Source: Blastococcus sp. CT_GayMR20 (GTDB lineage Bacteria > Actinomycetota > Actinomycetes > Mycobacteriales > Geodermatophilaceae). From it: a stretch of 64,000 bases of DNA. Below are positions 1-8,269 of the stretch, piece after piece. The notes below the pieces were generated by a model. It worked only from the letters and a program-made list of their open reading frames with translations, had not been told where the DNA came from and searched no databases. How positions within the stretch are numbered: position 1 is the stretch's first letter; each line of letters begins with the position of its first letter. Both the position numbers and the translations under genes were made by a program. Location of the stretch: assembly GCF_004570345.1 (NCBI RefSeq), contig NZ_SPQM01000008.1, positions 1 to 64,000 of the forward strand, written 5' to 3'.

Positions 1-257
1 CCCAGTGCGTTCTCCGGCTCCGCGCTGACCGCCTCCGGGGAATGGAACTTCGTCAGCTCGAGCCGGCCGTGGCCGTCCGGGGTCCGCATCATCGCGATGT
101 CGACCCGGACGCCGTCGAGCCCGTTGACGCGGTCCACCCAACGTCCCTCGATCGGCGCCTCGCCCTCCAGCTCCATGCCGAGCTCCAGGAAGAACGCCTT
201 GGCGGCCGCGAGGTCGTCGACGACGACGCTGACGTGGTCCATCCGCTGAATCGTCAT
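1..257 (-). CDS. VOC (glyoxalase/dioxygenase superfamily) protein, 3' part cut by window edge
   Basis: The N-terminal 85 or so residues are visible and the stop lies outside the window. The start is the ATG at 257, preceded by a good AAGGAGAG ribosome binding site. The protein begins MTIQRMDHVSVVVDDL, the first beta strand of a VOC fold with a metal-ligand-type His at position 8, followed by a helix and the phrase ELGMELEGEA, typical of single-domain VOC proteins. The family includes glyoxalases, dioxygenases and fosfomycin-resistance-like enzymes, and the substrate cannot be told. It stands 160 nt downstream of the broken ddaH on the same strand and has its own ribosome binding site. Confidence 0.8.
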   Translation of the reverse strand, partial: MTIQRMDHVSVVVDDLAAAKAFFLELGMELEGEAPIEGRWVDRVNGLDGVRVDIAMMRTPDGHGRLELTKFHSPEAVSAEPENAL

Positions 258-418
258 GGTGGCTCTCCTTCTTACTCGCGCGACCCGTCGTGGCCACTCA
301 TATCCAGAGCGGAGCCGGCGCCGCACTTTCGACATCCCGTACCCCTCGACCGCGCTTCCGCGGAAGCGTTGCGGACGTCGTTGGGCGCGCCGGCGCGCTG
401 CGGACCCTCGAGCCGTCG

Positions 419-1267
419 TCAGGCGCGGATCTCCAGCGTGCAGCACTTGACACTGCCGCCGGCCTTGAGCAGCTCGCTGAGGTCGACGCCGATGGGTTCG
501 TAGCCGCGCTCGCGCAGCTGCTCCATCAGCCCGACCGCGGCCGACGGCAGCACGACGTGCCGGCCGTCGGACACCGCGTTCAGACCGAGCACGACGGCGT
601 CCGCCTCGCTGGCCAGGACGGCGTCAGGGAAGAGGCGCTGCAGGACCCCGCGGCTGCCCGGGCTGAAGGCCTCCGGGTAGTAGGCGACGGTCCGGTCGTC
701 GAGCACCGCGAGCGCGGTGTCGAGGTGGTAGAACCGCGGGTCGACGAGCTGCAGCGAGATCACCGGGATCCCGAACAGCTCCTGCACCTCGGTGTGGGCG
801 CCGGGGTCGGTGCGGAATCCCGTGCCGGCGAGGACCAGCTCCCCGACGACGAGGAAGTCGCCCTCGCCCTCGTTGACGTGGACCGGCTCGGTCACGTCCT
901 CGAGCCCGGCCGCGGCGAGCTAGGCGAGGTACGCCGGGCCCTCAGCGCGCCGCTCTGCGTGGGTGAACCGGGCGCCCAGGGCGCGGCCCTCGACCACGAG
1001 GCCGCCGTTGGCAGCGAAGACCATGTCCGGCAGGCCCGGCACCGCAGGGATGACCTCCACCTCGTGCCCCAGGTCGAGGTAGGTCTGGCGGAGGGTGTCC
1101 CACTGCCGCAGCGCGAGGTCCCGGTCCACGCCGAGGGCGACGTCCATCCACGGGTTGATCGCGTAGCTGACCTCGAAGTGCTCCGGCCGGCACATCAGGT
1201 AGCGGCGCGGGCTGGGGACGCGCTCAAGCGGGGAGGCCGTGCGCGGCCGGGGAAGGACTGCGGTCAC
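419..1267 (-). pseudogene. ddaH: Dimethylargininase-like amidinohydrolase (ddaH) interrupted by an in-frame TAG
   Basis: Two open stretches in the same frame (920-1267 and 419-895) together give one protein of about 282 residues of the N(G),N(G)-dimethylarginine dimethylaminohydrolase/amidinotransferase family. This family hydrolyses methylated arginine to citrulline, or acts on arginine-like compounds. The first part carries MVFAANGG. The second part carries NEGEGDF, the His of FYHLD and the C-terminal catalytic Cys in KCCTLEIR. The only interruption is a TAG at 920-922, between PAYLA and LAAAGLED, where relatives usually have Trp (TGG). A single G-to-A change would explain it. No frameshift is needed. 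It is divergent from an Lrp/AsnC gene, a pairing known for this family in mycobacteria (Rv2323c/Rv2324). The expected ornithine aminotransferase is absent. Confidence 0.85.
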
Positions 1268-1418
1268 CGGGAACTCCTGGGGAAGAGGGCGCCGACGGCG
1301 CCGGTCGGCTGAACGCTATGGCCCGGGTGATTCACAAACAATCGCGTTCCTTTGCGTCTTCTGAGCCCGTATGTTGCATGTACGCCGGGTGAACGTCGAT
1401 TTGTTGCGCGGGGGGCCC
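1268..1418. promoter_or_regulatory. Divergent promoter region between ddaH and the Lrp/AsnC gene
   Basis: This 150-bp stretch separates the divergent ddaH remnant and the Lrp-type regulator. It holds the most AT-rich segment of the neighbourhood (about 1328-1380), where promoters for both genes and a regulator site would be expected. I see no convincing palindrome or -35/-10 pair. The call rests on position and composition only. Confidence 0.4.
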
Positions 1419-1856
1419 ATGGACGGCGTCGACAGCAAGGTGATCGGGTGTCTGCTGCGCAACGCCCGGGCGACACTCGCCGAGATCGGCGCCGAGGTGG
1501 GCCTGTCCGCACCGGCGGTCAAGCGCCGCATCGACCGGCTGGTGACCAGCGGCGCGATCCGCGGCTTCACCGCCCAGATCGACCCCGACGTCCTCGGCTG
1601 GCAGACCGAGGCGTACGTGGAGCTCTACTGCAAGGGCACCGTGGCCCCGGAGGACCTCCGGCGCAATCTCGAGCAGGTGCCCGAGGTCGTCGGCGCCGCG
1701 ACGGTGTCCGGGCAGGCCGACGCCCTGGTCCACATGCTGGCCTCGGACGTGAAGCAGCTGGAGCGGGCGCTCGAGCGGATCCGCGACGAACCGAACGTCG
1801 ACCACACGCGCAGCGTCATCGTGCTCTCCCGGCTGATCGACCGTCCGCGCGCCTGA
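1419..1856 (+). CDS. Lrp/AsnC family transcriptional regulator
   Basis: The 145-residue protein has the standard plan: an N-terminal winged helix-turn-helix (about residues 3-55, with LAEIGAEVGLSAPAVKRRI as the HTH) and a C-terminal RAM/AsnC ligand-binding domain (about 65-140). I chose the ATG at 1419 (MDGVDSKV) over the upstream ATG at 1371, because family members start a few residues before the DxxDxKI-type motif and the extra 16 residues look untranslated. It lies divergent from ddaH and very probably controls it in response to arginine, ornithine or a related amino acid (inference from position). The next gene starts 10 nt downstream and may be co-transcribed. Confidence 0.9.
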   Translation: MDGVDSKVIGCLLRNARATLAEIGAEVGLSAPAVKRRIDRLVTSGAIRGFTAQIDPDVLGWQTEAYVELYCKGTVAPEDLRRNLEQVPEVVGAATVSGQADALVHMLASDVKQLERALERIRDEPNVDHTRSVIVLSRLIDRPRA

Positions 1857-1865
1857 CCCGGCAGG

Positions 1866-2765
1866 ATGCGGCCTGTGGCCGAGACGTTCTTCCAGGGGTT
1901 CGTGGAGGCACGGATCGACGTCGGAAACGGCGTCGAGCTGCGGGTCCGCACCGGTGGCGACGGCCCACCCGTGGTGCTGCTGCACGGGCACCCGCGCACC
2001 CACACCACCTGGCACCGCGTCGCGCCGCAGCTGGTCGCCGCGGGCCACACCGTCGTCTGCCCCGACCTGCGCGGGTACGGCCGCTCCTCCAAGCCGGAGA
2101 CCACCGACGACCACGCCCCGTACTCGAAACGGGCGATGGCGGCGGACGTCGTCCGTCTGATGGCGGGGCTGGGGCACGAGCGGTTCGCCGTCGTCGGGCA
2201 CGACCGGGGCAGCTACGTGGCGATGCGGACGGCGATGGATGCACCTGACGCCGTCACGCACCTCGCCGTCCTCGACTGCCTCCCGATCGTCGAGCACCTC
2301 GAGCGGGCCGATGCCCGGTTCGCCGCCGCCTGGTGGCACTGGTTCTTCTTCGCCCAGCCCGACAAGCCGGAGCGAGCCATCAACGCCGACCCCGCGGCCT
2401 GGTACGGGGCGCACACGCCGGGGAAGGTCGAGGCGCTCGGCGCGGAGAACCACGCCGACCACCTGGCGGCGATCTCCGACCCCGCGACCGTGCGGGCGAT
2501 GCTGGAGGACTACCGGGCGGGTCTCACCGTCGACCGGGGGATCGAGGAGGCCGACCGCGCCGCGGGTCGGAAGGTGACCTGCCCGACCCTGGTGCTGTGG
2601 TCCAGCCGCGACGACCTCGAGGAGCTGCACGGCGACCCGAGGGCGGTCTGGGCCGACTGGACGACGGACCTCCGCGGTGGCGGCCCCATCGACAGCGGCC
2701 ACCACATGGCCGAGGAGGCGCCCGACGAGCTGGTCGCGGCGCTCCTGCCGTTCCTGCGGATGTGA
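1866..2765 (+). CDS. Alpha/beta hydrolase of the fluoroacetate dehalogenase (haloacetate dehalogenase) family
   Basis: The 299-residue protein has the alpha/beta-hydrolase oxyanion motif HGHP (40-43), DLRGYGRSSKP, and the nucleophile elbow GHDRG with Asp113 as nucleophile. An Asp nucleophile marks dehalogenases or epoxide hydrolases rather than esterases. The WWHWFF segment (His158, Trp159) matches the fluoride-binding His-Trp of fluoroacetate dehalogenases, and a C-terminal GHH supplies the catalytic His. Family enzymes hold the substrate carboxylate with Arg111 and Arg114. Here the first Arg is present (R114), but the second position is Tyr117, so the substrate may not be a simple haloacetate. 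The gene starts 10 nt after the Lrp gene. No signal peptide is seen. Confidence 0.82.
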   Translation: MRPVAETFFQGFVEARIDVGNGVELRVRTGGDGPPVVLLHGHPRTHTTWHRVAPQLVAAGHTVVCPDLRGYGRSSKPETTDDHAPYSKRAMAADVVRLMAGLGHERFAVVGHDRGSYVAMRTAMDAPDAVTHLAVLDCLPIVEHLERADARFAAAWWHWFFFAQPDKPERAINADPAAWYGAHTPGKVEALGAENHADHLAAISDPATVRAMLEDYRAGLTVDRGIEEADRAAGRKVTCPTLVLWSSRDDLEELHGDPRAVWADWTTDLRGGGPIDSGHHMAEEAPDELVAALLPFLRM

Positions 2766-2817
2766 TCATCGCGTCCCTGTCGGGTAAGGGCTGGTCCAGG
2801 ACCCGAGAGGAGAGGTC

Positions 2818-3246
2818 ATGCCGAAGACCACGAAGAGCGGCAGCGCGAAGCTGTCGGAACTGCCCAGCACGCTGAAGCGCTCGCCCAAGAAGGCGCAGCG
2901 GACCTTCGCGAAGGCCCACGACTCCGCGGCCTCCGAGTACGGCGACGAGAGGCGCGCCAACCAGGTGGCGTGGGCGGCGGTCAAGCACAGCTTCGAGAAG
3001 GTCGGCGACCACTGGGAGAAGAAGGCCGGCGGCAGGAAGGGCCCCTCCGACGCCCAGGCCGCGGGTGGGAAGAACACGAACCGCACGACCAAGGGCGGCG
3101 TGGACGCCAACGCGACCAAGGACCACCTGCTCACGCTGGCGAAGAAGCTCGGCGTGAAGGGACGGTCGAAGATGAAGAAGAAGGAACTCGTCGACGCCGT
3201 CCAGAAGGCGAACGACAAGAAGACGGCCGACGCCCGCAAGAAGTGA
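2818..3246 (+). CDS. ChaB-domain protein with C-terminal Rho_N/SAP-like domain
   Basis: This is a 142-residue, strongly basic, Lys-rich protein. The first 70 residues match the ChaB fold (SELPSTLKRSPKKAQRTF, then EYGDERRANQVAWAAVKHSFEKVG). After a Gly/Asn/Thr-rich linker, residues 100-142 look like the Rho_N/SAP-type helical motif (LLTLAKKLGVKGRSKMKKKELVDAV) that often binds nucleic acid. It has a strong ribosome binding site (GAGAGGAGAGG) before the ATG. ChaB was first linked to cation transport regulation, but in actinobacteria this two-domain form more likely binds DNA or acts in stress (inference). It converges on the M24 peptidase gene with only 18 nt between the stops. Confidence 0.85.
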   Translation: MPKTTKSGSAKLSELPSTLKRSPKKAQRTFAKAHDSAASEYGDERRANQVAWAAVKHSFEKVGDHWEKKAGGRKGPSDAQAAGGKNTNRTTKGGVDANATKDHLLTLAKKLGVKGRSKMKKKELVDAVQKANDKKTADARKK

Positions 3247-3264
3247 TCCGACCGGGCGAGATCG

Positions 3265-4572
3265 TCAGCCGGGGATGAGGATCAGCTCGGTCTGGCGGCC
3301 GTCGAGGTACTCGACGCCGTCCTGGGTCAGGGCGATGCCCTGCTCGAGCGCCATCCGTACGCACTGCCCGTCCCACTCCGGCACCGGCCGGCGCACCGCG
3401 AGCTCCAGCGCGTAGGCGGTGTCGGGGTGGACGGGGTAGTCGCCTGCCCCGCGGACGCCGTCCTGCTGGTCCCACTGGCCGATCGCCGGACCGGCTCCGT
3501 GCCCGTGGACGCCCACGGGGTGGGAGTAGACGTCGGCGTCGATGCCCTCCTCCGCCGCGGCGGCCCGGGCGGCGGCGAGCACCTCGTTCCCGGTCCGTCC
3601 GGCGGTGAGCTCCGCGGTCGTCAGGTCCTGCATGCGGTTACCTGTGCGCAGCGCCGCGCGGAGGCCCTCCGGCGGTCCCTTCTCCTCGGGACGCAGCACG
3701 TAGCCGTTGCGCTGGGTGTCGGTCTTCAGCCCGAGGCTGGCCAGCCCGACGTCGCAGTGGACGAGGTCGCCGGGCTCGATCACCGCGTCGTAGGGGACGG
3801 CGGGCAGCAGCGTGCCCCGCTCCTCGACCAGCGGCACCCCGGCGCGCTGCAGGCCCACCGTCGGCTGGAACCACGGTTCGACGCCGAGGTCGTGCAGGCG
3901 CTGCCGGATCCACCAGGCGACGTCCAGCGCCGTCGTCGTACCCACCTGGATCACCGCGGGGGAGTAGGCCTCGTCGATGACCTCGTGGACGAGCCGGTTG
4001 AGGGCGTGCAGCGCCCGGATCTCCTCCGGCAGGCGGGTCTCCAGCCAGCCGACCGCCAGCTCCTCGGCCGACACCAGTCGCTCGGCGTACGGGCCGAGCG
4101 CCTCGACGAGCAGGCCGTGCTCGGTGTGCGACAGCCCGTCGGCCAGCGCGAAGGTCCCGGAGACGTCGATGCCGATGCGCCGAGGGTCGGCCTGCTCGAC
4201 GAAGCGGCGGACGGCCGCCCACTGCGACTCCTCCGCCGGCAGGGTCGGCGCCTCGTCGGGCGACCAGGCAGGCAGGAACTGGCCGACCGGGTAGCGGGAG
4301 ACGGCCACGGCCGTGACGCCGTCGTCACTGCGGTGCAGGGCCAGCATCGTGCGGCGGCGGGCCGACAGCCAGGTGGCGGGAAGCAGCGTGGCCAGGACCG
4401 GGTCCTCGTTGTACTCGCGGCCAACGACCAGCCAGAGCTCGATGCCGGTCCGGTCCATCAGGCCGGGCAGCAGGTCGAGGAGGCGCTGGGTGAGCCAGCG
4501 GTCCCGGACGTCGGCCTGCTCTCGCAGCGGCAGGGGAACCGCCCGCGTCGGGTCGGGCGCGCCCAGCGTCAT
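3265..4572 (-). CDS. M24 family metallopeptidase (Xaa-Pro aminopeptidase-like)
   Basis: The 435-residue protein has the two-domain layout of the family: a creatinase-type N-terminal domain (to about 175) and a pita-bread catalytic domain (about 185-435). Likely metal ligands are all present: Asp274 (HCDVG), Asp285 (KTDTQR), a His in the HGHG at 356-359, Glu390 (ALELAV) and Glu410 (RMALEQG). Members remove N-terminal residues before proline or act on small amidino compounds such as creatine. The exact substrate is not clear. There is no signal peptide, so it is probably cytoplasmic. Confidence 0.85.
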   Translation of the reverse strand: MTLGAPDPTRAVPLPLREQADVRDRWLTQRLLDLLPGLMDRTGIELWLVVGREYNEDPVLATLLPATWLSARRRTMLALHRSDDGVTAVAVSRYPVGQFLPAWSPDEAPTLPAEESQWAAVRRFVEQADPRRIGIDVSGTFALADGLSHTEHGLLVEALGPYAERLVSAEELAVGWLETRLPEEIRALHALNRLVHEVIDEAYSPAVIQVGTTTALDVAWWIRQRLHDLGVEPWFQPTVGLQRAGVPLVEERGTLLPAVPYDAVIEPGDLVHCDVGLASLGLKTDTQRNGYVLRPEEKGPPEGLRAALRTGNRMQDLTTAELTAGRTGNEVLAAARAAAAEEGIDADVYSHPVGVHGHGAGPAIGQWDQQDGVRGAGDYPVHPDTAYALELAVRRPVPEWDGQCVRMALEQGIALTQDGVEYLDGRQTELILIPG

Positions 4573-4624
4573 GTGCCCTAGGGAAGCAGAAGACCGGACG
4601 GTCCACCGCTCGAGCGGACAAGCG

Positions 4625-5824
4625 CTAGGCCACGTCGCTGGCCGGAGCCTCGGGCACGGCCCGGTTCTCCCCGGGCAACGGCGACCGGGCCCGCGGCACC
4701 CACATCGACGCCACCCGGTCGCGCCCCTGCTGCTTCGCCTCGTACATGGCCGCGTCGGCGCGGTCGACCAGCCGCCACAGGGCGTCGGTCGCGTCCTCGC
4801 CGTCCACGGGCCGGGTCAGGGCGATCCCGATCGAGGCCGTGACGGCGTGCCCGTCGTCGGTGCGGCTGGCGGACACGGCGCTCCGGAGGCGCTCGGCGAG
4901 CCGTGCCGCCTCGTCCGGGTCGCCGACCAGGCCGAGGACGACGAGCTCCTCACCGCCGGTGCGGGCCAGCACGTCGGCGGGGCGCACGGTCGCGGTCAGC
5001 GACCCGGCGACAGCGCGGAGGACGGCGTCGCCGGCGGCGTGCCCATGGGCGTCGTTGAGCCGCTTGAAGTGGTCGAGGTCGAGCACCATCGCGGCCACCC
5101 GCGTCCCGTCGCGGCGCGCCTGCCGCCACAGCCGGGGCGCCTGCTCGACGAGGTACCGGCGGTTGTGGAGCCCGGTCAGCGGATCGAGGTGGGACAGCGT
5201 CTGCGTCGCCATGAGCAGCCGCTGGATGCGCACGCGGAGGATGAAGATCCCCAGCGCGCCGGCGTTCAGCATGCCCGCGCTCACCCCGACCTGGACCCCG
5301 AGGGCGACGGCGCTGTCGTAGCTCGGCCACAGGGCGACGAGGCAGACCACCGTCGTGACGACCATGTTGACGAGGAGCTCCCAGACGCCCAGGAACCAGG
5401 CGGCCACGAAGGCCGGGAACAGCAGCATCAGGGGTGTCGCGTACCGGACCGGGTCCTCGATGCAGAAGACGATGACGAGGTAGATCAGGTCGCCGAGCAG
5501 GACCAGCCCGAAGGTGTGCCACCGGCTGGCGCGCCTGCGCACGGCCAGGGGGACGGCGGCGACGATGCAGAGACCCATCGTGGCGGCGTAGAGCCACCGG
5601 GGTGCGCCGTCACGCAGCACCCCGTTCACGAAGAGGTTGATCGTGCCCATCGCGGCGCCGACGACGAGCAGCGCGGCCAGGGTGAGCGCCGCGACGCGGT
5701 GCTCGGGTCCGCGGCTCTTGGACGCATCGGGCACGTCGATGCCACCGAAGGGGCCGGGCTGCCACCGTCCGATCACCGGAGAAGGATGCCGCACAACCGG
5801 TCTGAAATGGGAACTTCGTCCCAT
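4625..5824 (-). CDS. Membrane-bound diguanylate cyclase (GGDEF domain)
   Basis: The 399-residue protein begins with about six membrane helices (residues 45-195), then a GGDEF domain (about 215-380) that would make cyclic di-GMP from two GTP. The active-site loop reads GGEEL at 290-294, an accepted variant. An RxxD inhibitory site (RPAD, 281-284) sits exactly five residues upstream, so product inhibition is likely. No extracellular sensor domain is evident, so the helices themselves may sense. The ATG at 5824 was kept as start, but a GTG about 30 codons downstream (before PDASKSRG) is a plausible alternative. It is divergent from the cupin gene. Confidence 0.88.
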   Translation of the reverse strand: MGRSSHFRPVVRHPSPVIGRWQPGPFGGIDVPDASKSRGPEHRVAALTLAALLVVGAAMGTINLFVNGVLRDGAPRWLYAATMGLCIVAAVPLAVRRRASRWHTFGLVLLGDLIYLVIVFCIEDPVRYATPLMLLFPAFVAAWFLGVWELLVNMVVTTVVCLVALWPSYDSAVALGVQVGVSAGMLNAGALGIFILRVRIQRLLMATQTLSHLDPLTGLHNRRYLVEQAPRLWRQARRDGTRVAAMVLDLDHFKRLNDAHGHAAGDAVLRAVAGSLTATVRPADVLARTGGEELVVLGLVGDPDEAARLAERLRSAVSASRTDDGHAVTASIGIALTRPVDGEDATDALWRLVDRADAAMYEAKQQGRDRVASMWVPRARSPLPGENRAVPEAPASDVA

Positions 5825-5916
5825 CGTTACCGAGCCGGTACGCGCACCAGTGACGAGTCTCTCGCCCGCGCGCGGCAGGGTGCCGGTGGATCGGGCCGGC
5901 TGCCAGGGTGGCCCGC

Positions 5917-6390
5917 ATGTCGCATGTGGACCCCGCGCTGGTCGACGTCCGGACCGCGGCCGACCACCCGCTCGTCTCCAACGGGCGGACCAGCAAGCTG
6001 CGCATGGTCGCCCCCGGCTCGGTGACCGCGGGGCGCTACGGCCTCCTCGAGTACCACGTCGCTCCGAACAGCCCCGGTGCGGCGCCGCACTTCCACCAGA
6101 CCTTCTCGGAGTCCTTCTACGTGCTGACCGGGCAGCTCACCGTCTACCACGCAGGGTCGTGGGACCCGTTCGGACCGGGGGACTACGCGCTCGTGCACGA
6201 AGGGGGCGCCCACGGTTTCCGCAACGACGGCGACGAGTGGACGTCCTTCCTCATCCTCTTCGCCCCCGGGATCGCCCGCGAGAACTTCTTCCTGGAGATG
6301 GCCGAGCTCCGCCGGAGCGGCCGCACACCCACGCCCGAGGAGATGACGGCGTTCTACGCGCGCCACGACCAGGTGATGGTCGACCCCTGA
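5917..6390 (+). CDS. Cupin domain protein
   Basis: A 157-residue single cupin. The first motif is seen in PHFHQTFSESFYVLTGQLTVY (two His and a Glu as metal ligands), with a later His in HEGGAHGF. I chose ATG 5917 because AGGGTGG lies 6-7 nt upstream. The ORF could also start at GTG 5908. The family covers small dioxygenases, isomerases and sugar-binding proteins, and substrate cannot be inferred. No signal peptide is present. Confidence 0.8.
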   Translation: MSHVDPALVDVRTAADHPLVSNGRTSKLRMVAPGSVTAGRYGLLEYHVAPNSPGAAPHFHQTFSESFYVLTGQLTVYHAGSWDPFGPGDYALVHEGGAHGFRNDGDEWTSFLILFAPGIARENFFLEMAELRRSGRTPTPEEMTAFYARHDQVMVDP

Positions 6391-6454
6391 GCATCAGTCC
6401 CGCGTCGGTGACAGGCTGGGCCTCGACCGCTCCGACTCCCCGAGGAGGCTGCTC

Positions 6455-6637
6455 ATGGCCGGAGGGCCCTGGTTCTTCTGTCTCAAGCACCACACCGTCG
6501 AACCGCGCGACGGCTGCGCCGAGCGCCACCGGCTGGGCCCGTACGAGACCCGGGAAGAGGCGGAGCGCGCCCTGCAATCGGTGCGGGAGCGCGAGGAGCA
6601 GCTCACCGCGGAGGACCGCAAGTGGGAGGACGACTGA
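6455..6637 (+). CDS. Small conserved actinobacterial protein (SPOR-like annotation)
   Basis: A 60-residue protein starting MAGGPWFFCLKHHTVEP. Proteins with this WFFCLKHxxVEP...GC...RLGPY pattern and an acidic, charged tail are common in actinobacteria, where they are usually labelled SPOR-domain-like. The tail (KWEDD) is typical. It has one Cys near the N-terminus and one at about position 20 that could pair or bind metal. Function is unknown. The start ATG is preceded by GAGGAG. Confidence 0.75.
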   Translation: MAGGPWFFCLKHHTVEPRDGCAERHRLGPYETREEAERALQSVREREEQLTAEDRKWEDD

Positions 6638-6730
6638 CCGACGTCGTCCCCTCGTCACCGTCCCGTCGGCCGGTCCGTGCATGATCGGTCGGAGGGCTCC
6701 GGGCGTTCCGGGGCCGGCGGAGGGGGCGGG

Positions 6731-7426
6731 ATGACCGACGGACGTGCGGTGGAGGACCTGGTCGTCGGGGTGCTGGGCGGCACCGGGCCACAGGGACGCG
6801 GGCTGGCCGTGCGACTGGCCGCCGCCGGCCAGCGGATCCTCCTCGGCTCCCGCGACGCGGACCGTGCCGCCGAGGTCGCCGCCGAGGTCGCCTCCCGGGC
6901 CGCCACCGCCGCCGGGGGGGTCGAGGTGTCGGTGCAGGGCGGCTCGAACGTCGACGTGGCCGGCGCCGCCGACCTGGTGATCGTCGCCGTCCCGTTCGCC
7001 GGGCATGCCGCCACGCTGGCGGAGCTGGCGACCCCGCTGGCCGGGAAGATCGTCGTCGACTGCGTCGTCCCCATGGGCTTCGACGAACTCGGCGCCTACG
7101 TCCTGGACGTCGAGGAGGGCAGCGTCGCCCAGCAGGCCGCGGCGCTGCTGCCCGACAGCCACGTCGTGGGCGCGTTCCACCACCTGTCCGCCGTCCTCCT
7201 CGAGGACCTCTCCCGGCCCACGATGGACGGCGACGTGATGGTCGTCGGCGACGACCGGGCGTCGATGGACACCGTGCAGGCGCTCGCCGGCCGGCTTCCC
7301 GGCATGCGGGGGATCTACGCCGGGCGGCTGCGCAACGCCCGGCAGGTCGAGGCGCTGACGGTCAACCTCGTCTCGGTGAACCGGCGGTACAAGGTGCACG
7401 CCGGGGTCCGTGTCACCGACGTCTGA
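6731..7426 (+). CDS. npdG: F420-dependent NADP oxidoreductase (NpdG)
   Basis: The 231-residue protein begins with a Rossmann fold carrying GVLGGTGPQGRGLA (about residues 11-24) and the 2'-phosphate-binding phrase GSRD. It matches NADPH-dependent F420 reductase, which moves hydride between NADPH and the deazaflavin F420. Length and the VVPMGF and AFHHLSA segments fit the family. The ATG at 6731 was chosen over upstream in-frame starts because the family starts just before the first beta strand. F420 use agrees with the LLM-class oxidoreductase at 49 kb. A 10-bp inverted repeat follows the stop. Confidence 0.88.
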   Translation: MTDGRAVEDLVVGVLGGTGPQGRGLAVRLAAAGQRILLGSRDADRAAEVAAEVASRAATAAGGVEVSVQGGSNVDVAGAADLVIVAVPFAGHAATLAELATPLAGKIVVDCVVPMGFDELGAYVLDVEEGSVAQQAAALLPDSHVVGAFHHLSAVLLEDLSRPTMDGDVMVVGDDRASMDTVQALAGRLPGMRGIYAGRLRNARQVEALTVNLVSVNRRYKVHAGVRVTDV

Positions 7427-7430
7427 AACA

Positions 7431-7483
7431 GGCCCCGTCCTCCCCAGCCTTCGCACGCTCAGGCCGGGACCCGGGACGGGGCC
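7431..7483. terminator. Inverted repeat after npdG
   Basis: A perfect 10-bp inverted repeat (GGCCCCGTCC at 7431-7440, GGACGGGGCC at 7474-7483) spans most of the 72-nt gap after npdG. The loop is long (33 nt) and there is no T-run, so it could be a factor-assisted terminator or a leader structure for the next gene, whose GAGAGGA ribosome binding site starts right after it. Confidence 0.45.
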
Positions 7484-7498
7484 GAGAGGACCGAACCG

Positions 7499-8251
7499 GT
7501 GACTTCGTCCGATGACCAGGGCCAGGCGTTCGCCGGGGCTCCACCGCGGCGGGTCGTCTCCCTCGTCCCCTCGCTGACGGAGGCGATCGCCGCGACGGCC
7601 CCGGAGTTGCTCGTCGGCGCGACCGACTGGTGCACGCACCCCGCCGGGCTGGACGTCGCCCGGGTCGGCGGCACGAAGTGGCCGGACGTCGAGAAGGTGC
7701 TCACCCTCCGGCCGGACCTCGTAGTCGGGAACGCCGAGGAGAACCGGGACGAGGACGTCGCCGCGCTGCGGGCGGCGGGCGTCCCGGTGTGGATGACCGC
7801 TCCGGCGACGGTCGACCAGGCGCTGGACTCCCTGGACCGCCTCTGCGCGGTGCTCGGGACGCCCGGCCCGGCGTGGCTGTGCGAGGCCCGGGCGGTCTGG
7901 ACGGACCCGCCGCAGGTGGCACCGGCGACCGCCGTCGTCCCCATCTGGCGGCGGCCCTGGATGGTGCTCGGGCGGGACACCTTCGCCGGCGACGTCCTCG
8001 CCCGGCTCGGCGTCCACAACGTCTTCGCGGGATCGCCGGACCGGTACCCACGGCTGGCGAAGGACGACCCGGCGGCCGTGCAGGCCAAACTGGTCGTCTT
8101 CCCCGACGAGCCCTACGCGTTCACCGCGGACGACGGCCCGGAGGCGTGGCCGCAGGCACGGCCGGTGTTCGTCAGCGGCCGGCACCTCACCTGGTACGGC
8201 CCGTCGCTGGTCGAGGCGCCCGGGGTGCTGATCGCCCGGCTCGGCGGCTGA
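7499..8251 (+). CDS. Helical-backbone metal receptor, BtuF/cobalamin-binding-protein-like, no signal peptide
   Basis: The 250-residue protein resembles periplasmic cobalamin/iron-siderophore receptors: RRVVSLVPSLTEAI, VGATDWCTHP, VGGTKWPDVEKVLTLRPDLVV and a second lobe with a TFAGDVLARLGVHNVF segment. It starts at GTG 7499 (GAGAGGA upstream) and has neither a Sec signal nor a lipobox. It is therefore likely cytoplasmic, unlike transporter-linked relatives. No ABC permease or ATPase gene is nearby. It may bind a corrinoid or metal complex inside the cell (inference). The downstream DUF2784 gene begins 18 nt later and is probably in the same operon. Confidence 0.82.
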   Translation: MTSSDDQGQAFAGAPPRRVVSLVPSLTEAIAATAPELLVGATDWCTHPAGLDVARVGGTKWPDVEKVLTLRPDLVVGNAEENRDEDVAALRAAGVPVWMTAPATVDQALDSLDRLCAVLGTPGPAWLCEARAVWTDPPQVAPATAVVPIWRRPWMVLGRDTFAGDVLARLGVHNVFAGSPDRYPRLAKDDPAAVQAKLVVFPDEPYAFTADDGPEAWPQARPVFVSGRHLTWYGPSLVEAPGVLIARLGG

Positions 8252-8269
8252 GCGGGCCAGACTGGAACC

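Noticed and set aside
7427..7498. Possible cobalamin riboswitch before the metal-receptor gene
   Set aside because: Only a 10-bp inverted repeat in 72 nt is present. There is no room for the conserved cobalamin riboswitch core.
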